The notes under the pieces are model-generated. The model had not been told where the DNA came from, searched no databases, and saw nothing but the letters and a program-made list of their open reading frames with translations. Positions 15,241 to 28,630 of a stretch of DNA of 64,000 nucleotides are shown in pieces. The DNA comes from Rhodanobacter ginsengisoli (GTDB taxonomy: Bacteria; Pseudomonadota; Gammaproteobacteria; Xanthomonadales; Rhodanobacteraceae). How positions within the stretch are numbered: position 1 is the first letter of the stretch; every line of letters begins with the position of its first letter. The position numbers and the translations under genes are program-made. Where the stretch lies: contig NZ_JBHSNF010000001.1 of NCBI RefSeq assembly GCF_042657065.1, positions 372,001 through 436,000 on the forward strand. The letters are read 5' to 3'.

Positions 15241-16476
15241 TCAACGGCGCTGGCTGAGCCAGCTGCGTGGATCCACCGGCTTGCCGCCCTTGCGCAACTC
15301 GAAATATACGCCGGTGTTGATGCCGGTGGGGGCGCTGGCGGTGCCGATCGCCTCGCCCGGTTCCACCTTGTCACCGACCCCATGCAGCAGGGTCTCGTTG
15401 TTGCCGTACATGCTCATCCAGCCATTGCCGTGGTTGACGATGATCAACATGCCGTAGCCACGCAGGAAACCCGCGTAGATCACGCGGCCGCGGGCCACGG
15501 CATGGATCTCGCTGCCGCCGCTGGCCTTGATCAGTACGCCGCTGCCGTAGCTGTTGACGGCGCCGCTGGCCGGCCACGGCAGGTTGCCACGGATGTCCGC
15601 GCTGGCCCGGCCGACCTCGATCGGCGGGGGTGCCCGATGGCCCGGATGTCTTCCCGTCGTCGCCGTGCGCGCCGCCGCGGCGCGGGTGGCCTCTTCGCGG
15701 GCGGCCTGGTCGATGACCTTCTGCAACTGCGCGACCAGGCGGTTGAGCGACTGCGCATTCTGCTTCAGCGCCGCCAGCCGCTGGGCCTGGTCCTTGTATC
15801 TGGCGTCGGTCTCCGCGGCCAGTTTCTGCTGTGCGGCGCGTTGCCGGGCCAGCGCCTTGGCTTGCTCCTCGCGCTGCGCCCTGGTCGCCTGCAGTGCCTG
15901 CTGGTCGGCGCTGATGGCGTCCTCCAGCTCCTGCAATTTCGACAGGTCGGTCATCAGCCGTTGCACACGACTGACCCGGTCCTGCTGGAAATACTTCGAA
16001 TACACCAGTGCGCGGGCGATGCGCGCCACGTCCTGGTCGCCGAGCAGCAGGCGCAGATCCGAACCGTGACCCAGCGCATAGGTGGCGCGCAGCAGGTCGG
16101 CAATGGCCGCACGCTGGTTGTCCAGCGTCTGCTGCAGGCTGGCGCGTTGCTGTTGCAGCTGGTCCAGCTGCTGCTGTTTGGCCGCCAGTTCGCTGTCGGT
16201 CTGGCGTACCGAGCGTGCCGCCGCCGCCAGGGCATTGGCCTGTCGGGCCAGTTCCGCGTTGACGCTGTCGCGGCGTGCCGCGGTATCGGCCTGCTGCTTC
16301 GCCAGCGCCTCCATCTTGCTGCGCAGATCGGCCAGCTTCTGCCTGGCCTCGGCCTGTTCGGTACGGTTCTTGCCATCCTGGCGGGCCTGGACCGGCGGGG
16401 CGAGCAGGGTACAGGCCACGGCGAAGGCGAGCAGGCCAGGGACAAACGGGCGGGCGAAGCGGGCATGGTTGGGCAT
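15241..16476 (-). CDS. envC: Murein hydrolase activator EnvC
   Basis: Periplasmic activator of septal amidases, recruited by FtsEX. 411 aa, close to E. coli EnvC (419). Signal peptide to about residue 31 (VQARQD), long heptad-rich coiled coil (about 35-265), then a C-terminal LytM/M23 fold (about 285-411). The LytM metal ligands are missing: the first His/Asp motif is replaced by GSGVLIKA and the final HxH by GVYFELR, so it should be a non-catalytic activator, as EnvC is. It lies about 130 bases upstream of the S41 protease gene. ftsEX in the same window is its expected membrane partner. Confidence 0.93.
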   Translation of the reverse strand: MPNHARFARPFVPGLLAFAVACTLLAPPVQARQDGKNRTEQAEARQKLADLRSKMEALAKQQADTAARRDSVNAELARQANALAAAARSVRQTDSELAAKQQQLDQLQQQRASLQQTLDNQRAAIADLLRATYALGHGSDLRLLLGDQDVARIARALVYSKYFQQDRVSRVQRLMTDLSKLQELEDAISADQQALQATRAQREEQAKALARQRAAQQKLAAETDARYKDQAQRLAALKQNAQSLNRLVAQLQKVIDQAAREEATRAAAARTATTGRHPGHRAPPPIEVGRASADIRGNLPWPASGAVNSYGSGVLIKASGGSEIHAVARGRVIYAGFLRGYGMLIIVNHGNGWMSMYGNNETLLHGVGDKVEPGEAIGTASAPTGINTGVYFELRKGGKPVDPRSWLSQRR

Positions 16477-16634
16477 CGGTCGATTATTACCGAGCTGGAC
16501 GACCGCGGCGAGACGGATCGTGCGGATCGCCGCTGGCTCACGGCGGCCTGCGCGATGCCGCAGCCTGGCTGAACGGGCTCGTGCGGGTCGGGTCGCACGG
16601 AACCGCCGCGGGCATATAGACGTCCAAATAACTT

Positions 16635-16663
16635 TTGACGCGGCGCAGCAATTGTGCTTTAGT
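16635..16663 (+). promoter_or_regulatory. Probable sigma-70 promoter of gltBD
   Basis: TTGACG (16635-16640), 17-base spacer, TTTAGT (16658-16663), about 85 bases ahead of the gltB ATG in the 271-base divergent gap with envC. The -35 matches five of six consensus bases. Confidence 0.4.
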
Positions 16664-16747
16664 CGGACAACACCCCGCGCGCAGCGACGGTGCTCATGGC
16701 AGCGCCGCCGGCGCGCGTCCAGCAATTTCGTCCGCCGGGGAGGCAAG

Positions 16748-21198
<4,451 letters not shown>

Positions 21199-21202
<4 letters not shown>

Positions 21203-21318
21203 GCAACAAGAGCGAGAAAAGAGCGACGAGGAGAGAGAAACGAGAGAAGGCTGCCGCCCTTGCCTTGCTTTTTCTCGTGTCCCACTTCTTCTCTCTCACT
21301 TCTGGATCCATGGCATGA
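21199..21318 (+). CDS. 39-codon ORF bridging gltB and gltD
   Basis: ATG 21199 overlaps the gltB stop (ATGA) and its own TGA (21316-21318) overlaps the gltD ATG (ATGA), so the frame links both genes exactly. The product is highly basic at the N-terminus (MSNKSEKRATRREKREK) followed by a hydrophobic stretch (AAALALLFLVSHFF), like a tiny membrane peptide. At DNA level the first half is purine-rich and the second pyrimidine-rich, an imperfect inverted repeat like A/G-rich intergenic repeats known in xanthomonads. So it may be a repeat kept in frame for translational coupling rather than a functional protein. No homology recognised. Confidence 0.45.
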
Positions 21319-22751
21319 GCGACAAACTGTTCCAGTTCCTCAATCTGCCGCGACAGTCGCCGAAGGCGGTGCCGGTGGCGATCCGCGTGCTCGGCTACGG
21401 CGAGATCAGCGGGGACTTCACCCCGGCCGGGGCGGTCGGCCAGGCCGAGCGCTGCATCGACTGCGGCAACCCGTATTGCGAGCACGCCTGCCCGGTGCAC
21501 AACTACATCCCGGACTGGCTCAAGCTGGTGCAGGACGGACGGCTGTTCGAAGCGGCCACGCTGATGCACGAGACCAATCCGCTGCCGGAGATCTGCGGCC
21601 GCGTGTGCCCGCAGGATCGTCTGTGCGAAGGCGCCTGCACGCTGGAGCAGGGCGAGTTCGGCGCGGTCACGATCGGGAGCATCGAGCGCTCGATCACCGA
21701 CGAGGCGTTCCGCCAGGGCTGGCGGCCGGACCTGTCCGGCGTGGTCGAGACCGGCCGGCGGGTCGCGGTGGTCGGTGCGGGTCCGGCCGGGCTGTCGTGT
21801 GCCGACCGGCTGCGCCGCGCCGGCATCGCGGCCGACGTGTTCGATCGCCAGCGCGAGATCGGCGGCCTGCTCACATTCGGCATTCCGCCGTTCAAGCTGG
21901 ACAAGTCGGTGGTGCGCGTGCGGCGCGAAGTGCTCGAAGGCATGGGCGTGCGCTTCCACCTCGGTGTGGAGATCGGTCGCGACATCACGTTCGATAGCCT
22001 GCTCGCCGATTACGACGCGGTCTTCATCGGCACCGGCGCCTACACCTTCGTCGACGGCGAGCTGCCGGGACGCGAGCTCGACGGCGTGCATGACGCACTG
22101 CCGTTCCTGATCGCCAACGCCAACCGCCTGCTCGACGACCAGCCGGTGCCGGCCGCGCTCGACCTCAACGGCAAGCACGTGGTGGTGCTCGGTGGCGGCG
22201 ATACCGGGATGGACTGCAATCGCACCGCGATCCGTCTCGGTGCCGCTTCGGTCACCTGCGTCTATCGGCGCGACGAGGCGAGCATGCCCGGGTCGCGGCG
22301 CGAGGTCGGCAACAGCCGCGAGGAGGGCGTGCGGTTCCTGTTCCAGCGCCAGCCGCTGGCGATCCTGGGCGAACAGGGCAATGCACGCGCGGTGCGCGTG
22401 GTGACCACCGAACTGGTCGACAGCGGCGACGGCCGGCCGAGGCCGCGCAATGTCGAGGGCAGCGAAACCGAGCTGCGCGCGGACGTGGTGATCCAGGCGT
22501 TCGGCTTTCGCGCCAGTCCGCCGGCCTGGTGTGCCGAGCACGGCATCGAGCTGGACGCCGCCGGCCGCATCCTCGCCGGCGGCGCCGGGCGGCTGCCGTT
22601 CCAGACCGGGCACGCACGGGTATTCGCCGGTGGCGACAACATGCGCGGCGCCGACCTGGTGGTACGTGCCGTGCATGATGGCCGCGAGGCCGCGAAATCG
22701 ATCGCGCAGGTGCTCAGCGTGCAGGCGCAGACCCTGGCCCAGTTCGCCTGA
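21315..22751 (+). CDS. gltD: Glutamate synthase (NADPH), small subunit
   Basis: Passes electrons from NADPH through FAD and 4Fe-4S clusters to GltB. 478 aa. N-terminal cysteine clusters CIDCGNPYCEHAC (from Cys47) and CGRVCPQDRLCEGAC, FAD-binding GxGxxG (VAVVGAGPAGLSCA, about 148-161), NADPH-binding VVVLGGGDTGMDC (about 292-304), and the closing GGDNMRGADLVVRAVHDG motif with a second FAD contact. Its ATG is embedded in the stop of the 39-codon ORF after gltB; without that ORF the two genes would be 112 bases apart. Confidence 0.96.
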   Translation: MSDKLFQFLNLPRQSPKAVPVAIRVLGYGEISGDFTPAGAVGQAERCIDCGNPYCEHACPVHNYIPDWLKLVQDGRLFEAATLMHETNPLPEICGRVCPQDRLCEGACTLEQGEFGAVTIGSIERSITDEAFRQGWRPDLSGVVETGRRVAVVGAGPAGLSCADRLRRAGIAADVFDRQREIGGLLTFGIPPFKLDKSVVRVRREVLEGMGVRFHLGVEIGRDITFDSLLADYDAVFIGTGAYTFVDGELPGRELDGVHDALPFLIANANRLLDDQPVPAALDLNGKHVVVLGGGDTGMDCNRTAIRLGAASVTCVYRRDEASMPGSRREVGNSREEGVRFLFQRQPLAILGEQGNARAVRVVTTELVDSGDGRPRPRNVEGSETELRADVVIQAFGFRASPPAWCAEHGIELDAAGRILAGGAGRLPFQTGHARVFAGGDNMRGADLVVRAVHDGREAAKSIAQVLSVQAQTLAQFA

Positions 22752-22809
22752 GCCGACGGATTGCCCCGGCGCTCGCGCGCTTGGGTAAGCTCGGGTCTGT
22801 CGATGGTCA

Positions 22810-24051
22810 ATGGCGTGCGGCGTGCTCAACAGACTCTGGCTTGGCTTCTTCCTGACTGCCGCGGTGGCGGCGCTGGCGCAATGGCTGATCGGTGGCCATG
22901 CGGAGGTATTCGCGGCGGTGGTGGCCGCGTTGTTCGACATGGCCGAGCTGTCGGTCAAGGTGATGCTGCTGCTGTTCGGCACGTTGACCCTGTGGCTGGG
23001 CTTCCTGCGCATTGCCGAGCAGGCCGGTCTGGTCGACGGTCTGGCACGGATGCTGGGGCCGCTGTTCGCCCGGTTGATGCCGGAAGTGCCGCGCGGGCAT
23101 CCGGCGATCGGCCTGATCACGATGAACTTCGCCGCCAACGTGCTGGGGCTGGACAACGCCGCCACCCCGATCGGCCTGCGCGCGATGCGCGAGTTGCAGA
23201 CGCTGAACCCGTCGGACGACACCGCAAGCAACGCACAGATCCTGTTCCTGGTACTCAACGCCTCGTCGCTGACCCTGCTGCCGGTGACCGTGTTCATGTA
23301 CCGCGCGCAAGCCGGCGCGCACGATCCCACCCTGGTGTTCCTGCCGATCCTGCTGGCCACCAGTGCCTCCAGCCTGGTCGGCTTTCTCAGCGTGGCCTTC
23401 ATGCAGAAGCTGCGCCTGCGCGATCCGGTCGTGCTGGCGTGGATGGGCGGCTCGGCGGTGTTGCTGGGCGGTTTCATGGCGCTGCTCTCGACGATGACGG
23501 CGACAGCGCTGGCTTCGCTGTCCGGGTTGATGGGCAACCTGCTGCTGTTCGGGGTGATCATCGCCTTCGTCAGCGTGGGTGCCTGGCGCAAGGTGCCGTT
23601 GTTCGACAGTTTCGTCGAGGGCGCGAAGCAGGGCTTCGACGTGGCGAAGAATCTGCTGCCTTACCTGATCGGCATGCTGTGTGCCGTCGGCGTGCTGCGG
23701 GCGTCCGGCGCGCTGGATTTCGCGCTGGACGGCATCCGCTGGCTGGTGCTGCATGCGGGGCTGGATGCGCGTTTCGTCGATGCGTTGCCGACCGCCCTGG
23801 TCAAGCCGTTTTCCGGCAGCGCGGCGCGCGCGATGCTGATCGAGACCATGCATCATTCCGGCGTCGACAGTTTTCCGGCGTTGCTCGCCGCCACCGTGCA
23901 GGGCAGCACCGAGACCACGTTCTTCGTCGTCGCGGTGTACTACGGCGCGGTCGGCATCCGCCGGGTACGCCACACCATCGGCTGCGCGCTGCTGGCCGAC
24001 CTCGCCGGTGTGCTGGCGTCGATCGGCGTGTGCTACTGGTTTTTCGGTTGA
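22810..24051 (+). CDS. Nucleoside-recognition (SpmA/SpmB-type) membrane protein
   Basis: 413-aa integral membrane protein in which two halves correspond to the B. subtilis spore maturation proteins SpmA and SpmB, fused as in many Gram-negative bacteria. Each half holds a 'Gate' type segment: TMNFAANVLGLDNAATPIGL in the first and GSTETTFFVVAVYYGAVG in the second. Around eight to ten hydrophobic segments can be drawn. The transported substrate is not known; the sporulation name is historical. ATG 22810 is the first in frame; GTG 22822 is an alternative start. The next gene follows 10 bases later, so they probably form an operon. Confidence 0.85.
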   Translation: MACGVLNRLWLGFFLTAAVAALAQWLIGGHAEVFAAVVAALFDMAELSVKVMLLLFGTLTLWLGFLRIAEQAGLVDGLARMLGPLFARLMPEVPRGHPAIGLITMNFAANVLGLDNAATPIGLRAMRELQTLNPSDDTASNAQILFLVLNASSLTLLPVTVFMYRAQAGAHDPTLVFLPILLATSASSLVGFLSVAFMQKLRLRDPVVLAWMGGSAVLLGGFMALLSTMTATALASLSGLMGNLLLFGVIIAFVSVGAWRKVPLFDSFVEGAKQGFDVAKNLLPYLIGMLCAVGVLRASGALDFALDGIRWLVLHAGLDARFVDALPTALVKPFSGSAARAMLIETMHHSGVDSFPALLAATVQGSTETTFFVVAVYYGAVGIRRVRHTIGCALLADLAGVLASIGVCYWFFG

Positions 24052-24061
24052 GGAGATACGC

Positions 24062-24835
24062 ATGTGCCTGATTGCTTTCGCCTGGAACGTGCATCCGCGC
24101 TGGCGCCTGCTGCTGGCCGGCAATCGCGATGAATTCCATGCGCGTCCCAGCGCGCCGCTGGCGCGCTGGGACGATGCGCCGATCATCGGCGGTCGCGATC
24201 TCGAGGCCGGTGGTACCTGGCTCGGGGTGACCGATGCGGCGCGCTGTTGCGTGGTGACCAATGTGCGCGATCCGCGCGACCCGCAGATCGGCAGTTCGCG
24301 CGGCTTGCTGGCGACCGATTACCTGACCGGCCGTGCGGATGCCGCCAGCCATGCGCAGCAGTTGCTGCGGGCGGCCGCGAACTATCGGCCGTTCAACCTG
24401 CTCACCTTCGATGCGCAGGCGGCGTTCTACCTGGGCAACCGGCCCGAAGCGGGTGCGCAGTCGGTCACGCCGGGGGTGCACGGCCTGTCGAACGCCGACT
24501 TCAATACGCCGTGGCCGAAGACGCGCATCCTGATGCAGCGGCTGCGCGACTGGATCGATGCGGGCGGCGACACCGACTTCGCACCGCTGTTCGAGGCGCT
24601 GGCCGACGAGCAGGTGGCGCCGGATGCGCAACTGCCGGACACCGGCGTAGGGCTGGAGCGCGAGCGCTGGCTGTCCAGTGCCTTCATCCACGGCGAGCAG
24701 TACGGCACGCGAGCCAGCACCGTGGTGGCGATCGGCCATGACGGCGGCGGAGTGATCGTGGAGCGGCGCTTCGGCCCGCTCGGTCGCCTGGTCGGGGAGA
24801 GCTTGCTGCGATTTGGGGATCTGCCTTCGCCCTAG
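24062..24835 (+). CDS. NRDE/TANGO2 family protein
   Basis: 257 aa. Starts MCLIAFAW with the conserved Cys2 and the family-defining AGNRDEFHARP motif at residues 18-28, then GGRDLEAGGTWLG and VTNVRDP. Members resemble N-terminal-nucleophile hydrolases in sequence; the human TANGO2 homologue has been linked to lipid and haem handling, but the bacterial role is unknown. GAGGAG six bases before ATG 24062 fixes the start. It lies 10 bases behind the SpmA/B-type gene. Confidence 0.88.
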   Translation: MCLIAFAWNVHPRWRLLLAGNRDEFHARPSAPLARWDDAPIIGGRDLEAGGTWLGVTDAARCCVVTNVRDPRDPQIGSSRGLLATDYLTGRADAASHAQQLLRAAANYRPFNLLTFDAQAAFYLGNRPEAGAQSVTPGVHGLSNADFNTPWPKTRILMQRLRDWIDAGGDTDFAPLFEALADEQVAPDAQLPDTGVGLERERWLSSAFIHGEQYGTRASTVVAIGHDGGGVIVERRFGPLGRLVGESLLRFGDLPSP

Positions 24836-24943
24836 CGCGCTTGCCGGGGTTCGATGCCTACGCCGCGCATCGGCATTGTCGGCTGCCTGCTCCGCTGGCG
24901 GCTGGCTAGCCTGTGACCCATGTCAACGCAGGGGAGCACGGAC

Positions 24944-26635
24944 ATGCACAAGGGACGGTGGCTGCCGGTCGCCGGCATCATGCTGCTGGCGGCCGGTGCC
25001 AGCCACGCGGCCGGATGCCCGGGCTGGTCGGCCGCGCAGGCGAAGCGGGAGCTGGCTGCGCTGCATGACCGGCTCGACGACTGGAACCATGCCTACCGGG
25101 TCAGCGGGCAGTCGCCGGTGGATGACGCGATCTACGACCAGGCCCTGCAGCGGCTGGAGCGGTGGCGTCGCTGCTTTCCCGCGCAGGCGCCGGCGCCGCT
25201 GGCCCATCTGGCGGACGCCGGCGGCCGGTCGACCGCACCGGTGGCGCAGACCGGGCTGGCCAAGCTGCCGGATGCCGCGGCGGTGGCGGCGTGGATGCGC
25301 GAGCGCGGCCAGCGCGATCTGTGGGTCCAGCCGAAGGCCGATGGCGTGGCAGTGACCCTGTTGTATCTGGACGGCCAATTGCGCCAGGCCAGCAGCCGCG
25401 GCGACGGCCTGCACGGCTCGGACTGGACCGCGACGGCACGGCGCATCGCCGCCATCCCCCAGCATCTGCCGGATGCGCTGGCGCGGGTGGTGCTTCAGGG
25501 TGAACTCTACTGGCGCCTGCCGGGCCATGTGCAGGCCGGCGACGGTGGTGTCAACGCGCGCTCGATGGTGGCCGGTGCACTGGCCCGCGATGCGCTGGAC
25601 GCCGCCACCGCCGCACGGATCGGCCTGTTTGTCTGGGACTGGCCCAGTGGCCCGGCCGACATGCCGGCGCGGCTGGCCGGATTGAAGGCGATGGGGCTGC
25701 TCGACAGCGTGACGTATACCCGGCCGGTCCACACGCTGGACGAGGTGAAGCGCTGGCGCGCGCAGTGGTACCGCCACGCGATGCCGTTCGCGGCGGATGG
25801 CACGGTGCTGCGTCAGGGTCATCGACCGCCGGCCGTCACCTGGCAGCCGGAGCCACCGGCGTGGGCGGTGGCCTGGAAATACCCGGCGGCGTCGGCACTG
25901 GCCGAGGTGCGCGCGGTGGATTTCGCGATCGGCCGCAGTGGTCGCATCACGCCGGTGCTGGAACTGGAGCCGGTGCAGCTGGATGACCACCGGGTGCAGC
26001 GGGTCAGCGTCGGCTCGTTGCAGCGCTGGCGAAAGCTGGATATCCGACCAGGCGATCAGGTCGAGGTGGTGCTCGCCGGCCTGACCATTCCACGGCTGCA
26101 GTCGGTGGCCTGGCGCACACAGGTCCGTGCACCGTTGACGCCGCCCGATCCGAAGGCCTACACGCGCTGGAGCTGCTGGCAGCCGAGTGCGGGCTGTCAG
26201 CAGCAATTCCGGGCGCGGCTGGTGTGGCTGGGCGGCAGGCAGGGATTGCAACTGCAAGGGATCGGCGCCGATACCTGGCAGGCGCTGATCGACGCGGGAC
26301 TGATCCACCAGCTGCTGGACTGGATGAGCCTGACCCCGGTGCAACTCGCCACGGTGCCGGGTCTCGGTCCGACCCGTGCCGCCGCGCTGGCTCAGGCCTT
26401 TGCCGCGGCGCGCGAGCGTCCCTTCGGGCGCTGGCTGCATGCGCTCGGCATGCCGGCCAGCGGGACGGCCAGGCTGCCGGGCTGGGCGGCCTTGAGCGTG
26501 CGCGCCACCGCGGACTGGCAGGCCTGCGATGGCATCGCGGCCGGCCGCGCAGACCAGCTTGTCGCATTCTTCGACGATCCCGGGGTGCGGGCACAGGCGG
26601 CCCGCCTGCATGCGGCCGGGGTGGCGGGGTTTTGA
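24944..26635 (+). CDS. ligB: NAD-dependent DNA ligase LigB with signal peptide
   Basis: 563 aa. The adenylation motif is VQPKADGVAV with Lys131 as the AMP acceptor; downstream are SRGDGLHGSDWT, LQGELYWR, VAWKYP and a helix-hairpin-helix region (VPGLGPTRAAALAQAF). As in E. coli LigB, the BRCT domain is absent and the zinc finger is reduced to two cysteines (CWQPSAGC). The first 22 residues (MHKGRWLPVAGIMLL ... SHA) form a textbook Sec signal peptide followed by CPGW, also a feature of the E. coli protein. ATG 24944 has GGGGAG upstream; ATG 24920 lacks one. LigB has weak ligase activity and an unsettled role. Convergent with the YchJ gene. Confidence 0.9.
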   Translation: MHKGRWLPVAGIMLLAAGASHAAGCPGWSAAQAKRELAALHDRLDDWNHAYRVSGQSPVDDAIYDQALQRLERWRRCFPAQAPAPLAHLADAGGRSTAPVAQTGLAKLPDAAAVAAWMRERGQRDLWVQPKADGVAVTLLYLDGQLRQASSRGDGLHGSDWTATARRIAAIPQHLPDALARVVLQGELYWRLPGHVQAGDGGVNARSMVAGALARDALDAATAARIGLFVWDWPSGPADMPARLAGLKAMGLLDSVTYTRPVHTLDEVKRWRAQWYRHAMPFAADGTVLRQGHRPPAVTWQPEPPAWAVAWKYPAASALAEVRAVDFAIGRSGRITPVLELEPVQLDDHRVQRVSVGSLQRWRKLDIRPGDQVEVVLAGLTIPRLQSVAWRTQVRAPLTPPDPKAYTRWSCWQPSAGCQQQFRARLVWLGGRQGLQLQGIGADTWQALIDAGLIHQLLDWMSLTPVQLATVPGLGPTRAAALAQAFAAARERPFGRWLHALGMPASGTARLPGWAALSVRATADWQACDGIAAGRADQLVAFFDDPGVRAQAARLHAAGVAGF

Positions 26636-26663
26636 GCGCGGGACAACCCGCTGCTGAGGTGGC

Positions 26664-27065
26664 TCAGCTCTTGAGTTCGCCGTCGAGGTAATACCAGCGT
26701 CCCGCTTCGCGGACGAAGCGGCTGGTTTCGTGCTGGCGCTGCGCGCGGCCGCCGCCGAGGCGGTAGCGGGCCACGAATTCGACGCTGGCGTGGTCCTCGT
26801 CGACGGCCTGCTGCCGGCGGATTTCCAGTCCCAGCCAGGTGGGCGGCGGCTGTTGCGCTGCCAGCCGCAGCGAGGCCGGACGGGTGGTGGCATGCCAGCT
26901 CGCCAGCAGGTAGTCCTCGCGCTTCAACACGTAGGCGCTGTAGCGCGAGCGCATCAGCTGTTCGGCGCTGGTTGCCGCCGCCCCTTCATGCAGGGGCGCG
27001 CAGCACTGGATGTAACCGGCGGGATTGCCGCAGGGGCAGGGCGTCAGCGTGTCGATCGACTTCAT
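26664..27065 (-). CDS. ychJ: YchJ family SEC-C motif protein (UPF0225)
   Basis: 133 aa. N-terminal SEC-C zinc motif CPCGNPAGYIQCC (from Cys10), then the family pattern AEQLMRSRYSAYVL, a DYLLASWH segment, and ending with a YYLDGEL strand. The fold beyond SEC-C resembles NTF2-like proteins. Function unknown. It is the last gene of a minus-strand run beginning with hutD; 46 bases separate it from the DUF938 methyltransferase gene. Confidence 0.9.
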   Translation of the reverse strand: MKSIDTLTPCPCGNPAGYIQCCAPLHEGAAATSAEQLMRSRYSAYVLKREDYLLASWHATTRPASLRLAAQQPPPTWLGLEIRRQQAVDEDHASVEFVARYRLGGGRAQRQHETSRFVREAGRWYYLDGELKS

Positions 27066-27111
27066 CCCGCCTTTGTACCCGGTTCGACGGGTTTGTACAG
27101 GTCGGTGGTGT

Positions 27112-27708
27112 TCAGGCGCGGGTTCGGCGCCACACCCGGCAACGGTTGTTGGCCGGCATCGCGATGTCGTCGACGAGGGTGAAACCGGCGTCGGCGGCCA
27201 GCGCATCCACCGCCTCGGCATCGCGGATGGCCATGTGCGCGCCACGCGCCTTGAGCCATTGATCGAATGCGGCGTTGCTGTCGCTGCTGTAGCGGCCGTG
27301 GAAATTGAACGGGCCGTAGACGATCAGGCGCGCATCGGCGCTGGTGATCGTGGGCAGCCGCGCGAACAGCTGCTGCACTTCATGCCAGGCCATGATGTGC
27401 AGGGTGTTGGCGCTGAACACCGCGTCGAATGGTCCGTCGGGCCAGTTGCCGGCGACGTCCAGCTCCAGTGGCGCGGGCGCGTTCGGCAGCGCCGCTTCAT
27501 CCAGCCATGCGCGGATGCCCGGCAGGTATTCGGCGCGGTCGGAACTCTGCCAGCTCAAATGCGGCAGTGCCGCGGCGAAATGCACCGCATGCTCGCCGGT
27601 GCCGCTGCCGATCTCCAGCACATGCCGACGGTCGGCAAGCTGCTCGCGCAGCACCTCGAGGATCGGTTCACGATTGCGCTCGCACGAGGGCGAGTGCGGC
27701 TTGTCCAT
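27112..27708 (-). CDS. DUF938 SAM-dependent methyltransferase
   Basis: 198 aa. SAM-binding motif I is VLEIGSGTGEHAVHFA (about residues 30-45), followed by an acidic SSDRAEYL strand end, a post-motif DAVFSANTLHIMAWHE and a LIVYGPFNFHGRYSSDSNA block, which is distinctive for DUF938. The methyl acceptor is unknown. Its ATG begins one base after the stop of the upstream 65-aa membrane protein, so the two are very likely cotranslated. Confidence 0.9.
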   Translation of the reverse strand: MDKPHSPSCERNREPILEVLREQLADRRHVLEIGSGTGEHAVHFAAALPHLSWQSSDRAEYLPGIRAWLDEAALPNAPAPLELDVAGNWPDGPFDAVFSANTLHIMAWHEVQQLFARLPTITSADARLIVYGPFNFHGRYSSDSNAAFDQWLKARGAHMAIRDAEAVDALAADAGFTLVDDIAMPANNRCRVWRRTRA

Positions 27709-27709
27709 G

Positions 27710-27907
27710 CTAGACCGGATGCCCGCGCAGCACGCGCGCGGGCAGCATCAGCAGCGCACCGAGAAAGGCGAACACCGCGGTCACCGTGATGCCGACCAGA
27801 CGCAACGGCAGCAACAGCAGCCACACGATCGGATACAGCACCAGCGCCAGCAACGCCAGCGGCCAGCAGAACACCAGCAGCAACAGCCAAAGCAGGAAAC
27901 CAGCCAT
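27710..27907 (-). CDS. Small membrane protein
   Basis: 65 aa, almost entirely hydrophobic with two membrane segments (LLWLLLLVFCWPLALLALVL and the VGITVTAVFAFLGALLML region) and a basic C-terminus. GAGGAA six bases before ATG 27907 is a good ribosome-binding site, and the gene sits one base ahead of the methyltransferase gene, both arguing that it is real. No family recognised. Confidence 0.75.
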   Translation of the reverse strand: MAGFLLWLLLLVFCWPLALLALVLYPIVWLLLLPLRLVGITVTAVFAFLGALLMLPARVLRGHPV

Positions 27908-27997
27908 GCGTCGTTCCTCGCGGGTGGTGGGGACAGGCCGGATTTTAGCGCAGGTCCGGGGCGACGGGCAGATGACTCCCGGCACCCCGCGACCGGG

Positions 27998-28576
27998 TCA
28001 TGCCATCGGGCTCACGCCGATCAGCCACAGATGCAGCCAGAACGCGAAGGCGACCCAGACCGCCACACCGATGACCAGGGTCAGCGCATCGCCCCTCAGC
28101 GTGCCGGCGGGATAAACGGTGCCCGCCTTGCGGTCACGTCGCCGCGACACGATGAACAACACCACCGCCCACAGCAGGAACGCGCCGAACAACACCACGT
28201 CATGCAGCATGCCGGTGGCCAGCAGGTGGCCGAAGGCCCATACCTTCACCGCCAGCACCTGCGGATGGCCGAGCTTCGACTTGAAATGATTGCGCGGCAC
28301 CCGCGCGGCAAAAAACAGCACGAATGCGATCAGCGTGAAAAGGGCATTGAGATGGCGCAGTGCCAGCGGCGGCACATACAGCACTACCGGATGTTGCCGT
28401 GCCAGCCCGAAGCCCCAGCACAGCAGTACGAAACCGGTCACCGACACCAGGGCGAACAGGCCTTTCCAGCGCTTCGCGCCGAGCCTGGCGATCTGCCGGC
28501 TGCGCCAGTCATCCGCGAAGATGCGCAGCGAGTGCGCGCCGAGAAAGATCAGCAGACCGAGGATCAGCACGGACAT
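27998..28576 (-). CDS. NnrU family membrane protein
   Basis: 192 aa with about five or six hydrophobic segments. The N-terminal LGLLIFLGAHSLRIFADDWR and the LRHLNALFTLIAFVLF and HPQVLAVKVWAFGHLLATG blocks are characteristic of NnrU proteins, related to plant 15-cis-zeta-carotene isomerase and isoprenylcysteine-methyltransferase-like membrane proteins. NnrU was named for a denitrification locus, but no denitrification gene is here, so the role is open. AGGGTG six bases ahead favours ATG 28576 over GTG 28585. Confidence 0.88.
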   Translation of the reverse strand: MSVLILGLLIFLGAHSLRIFADDWRSRQIARLGAKRWKGLFALVSVTGFVLLCWGFGLARQHPVVLYVPPLALRHLNALFTLIAFVLFFAARVPRNHFKSKLGHPQVLAVKVWAFGHLLATGMLHDVVLFGAFLLWAVVLFIVSRRRDRKAGTVYPAGTLRGDALTLVIGVAVWVAFAFWLHLWLIGVSPMA

Positions 28577-28630
28577 GACGGGCACCCTGGTTCGAAAGGT
28601 GGGCCGAGTATAGGCGACGACGGGGGGTGC

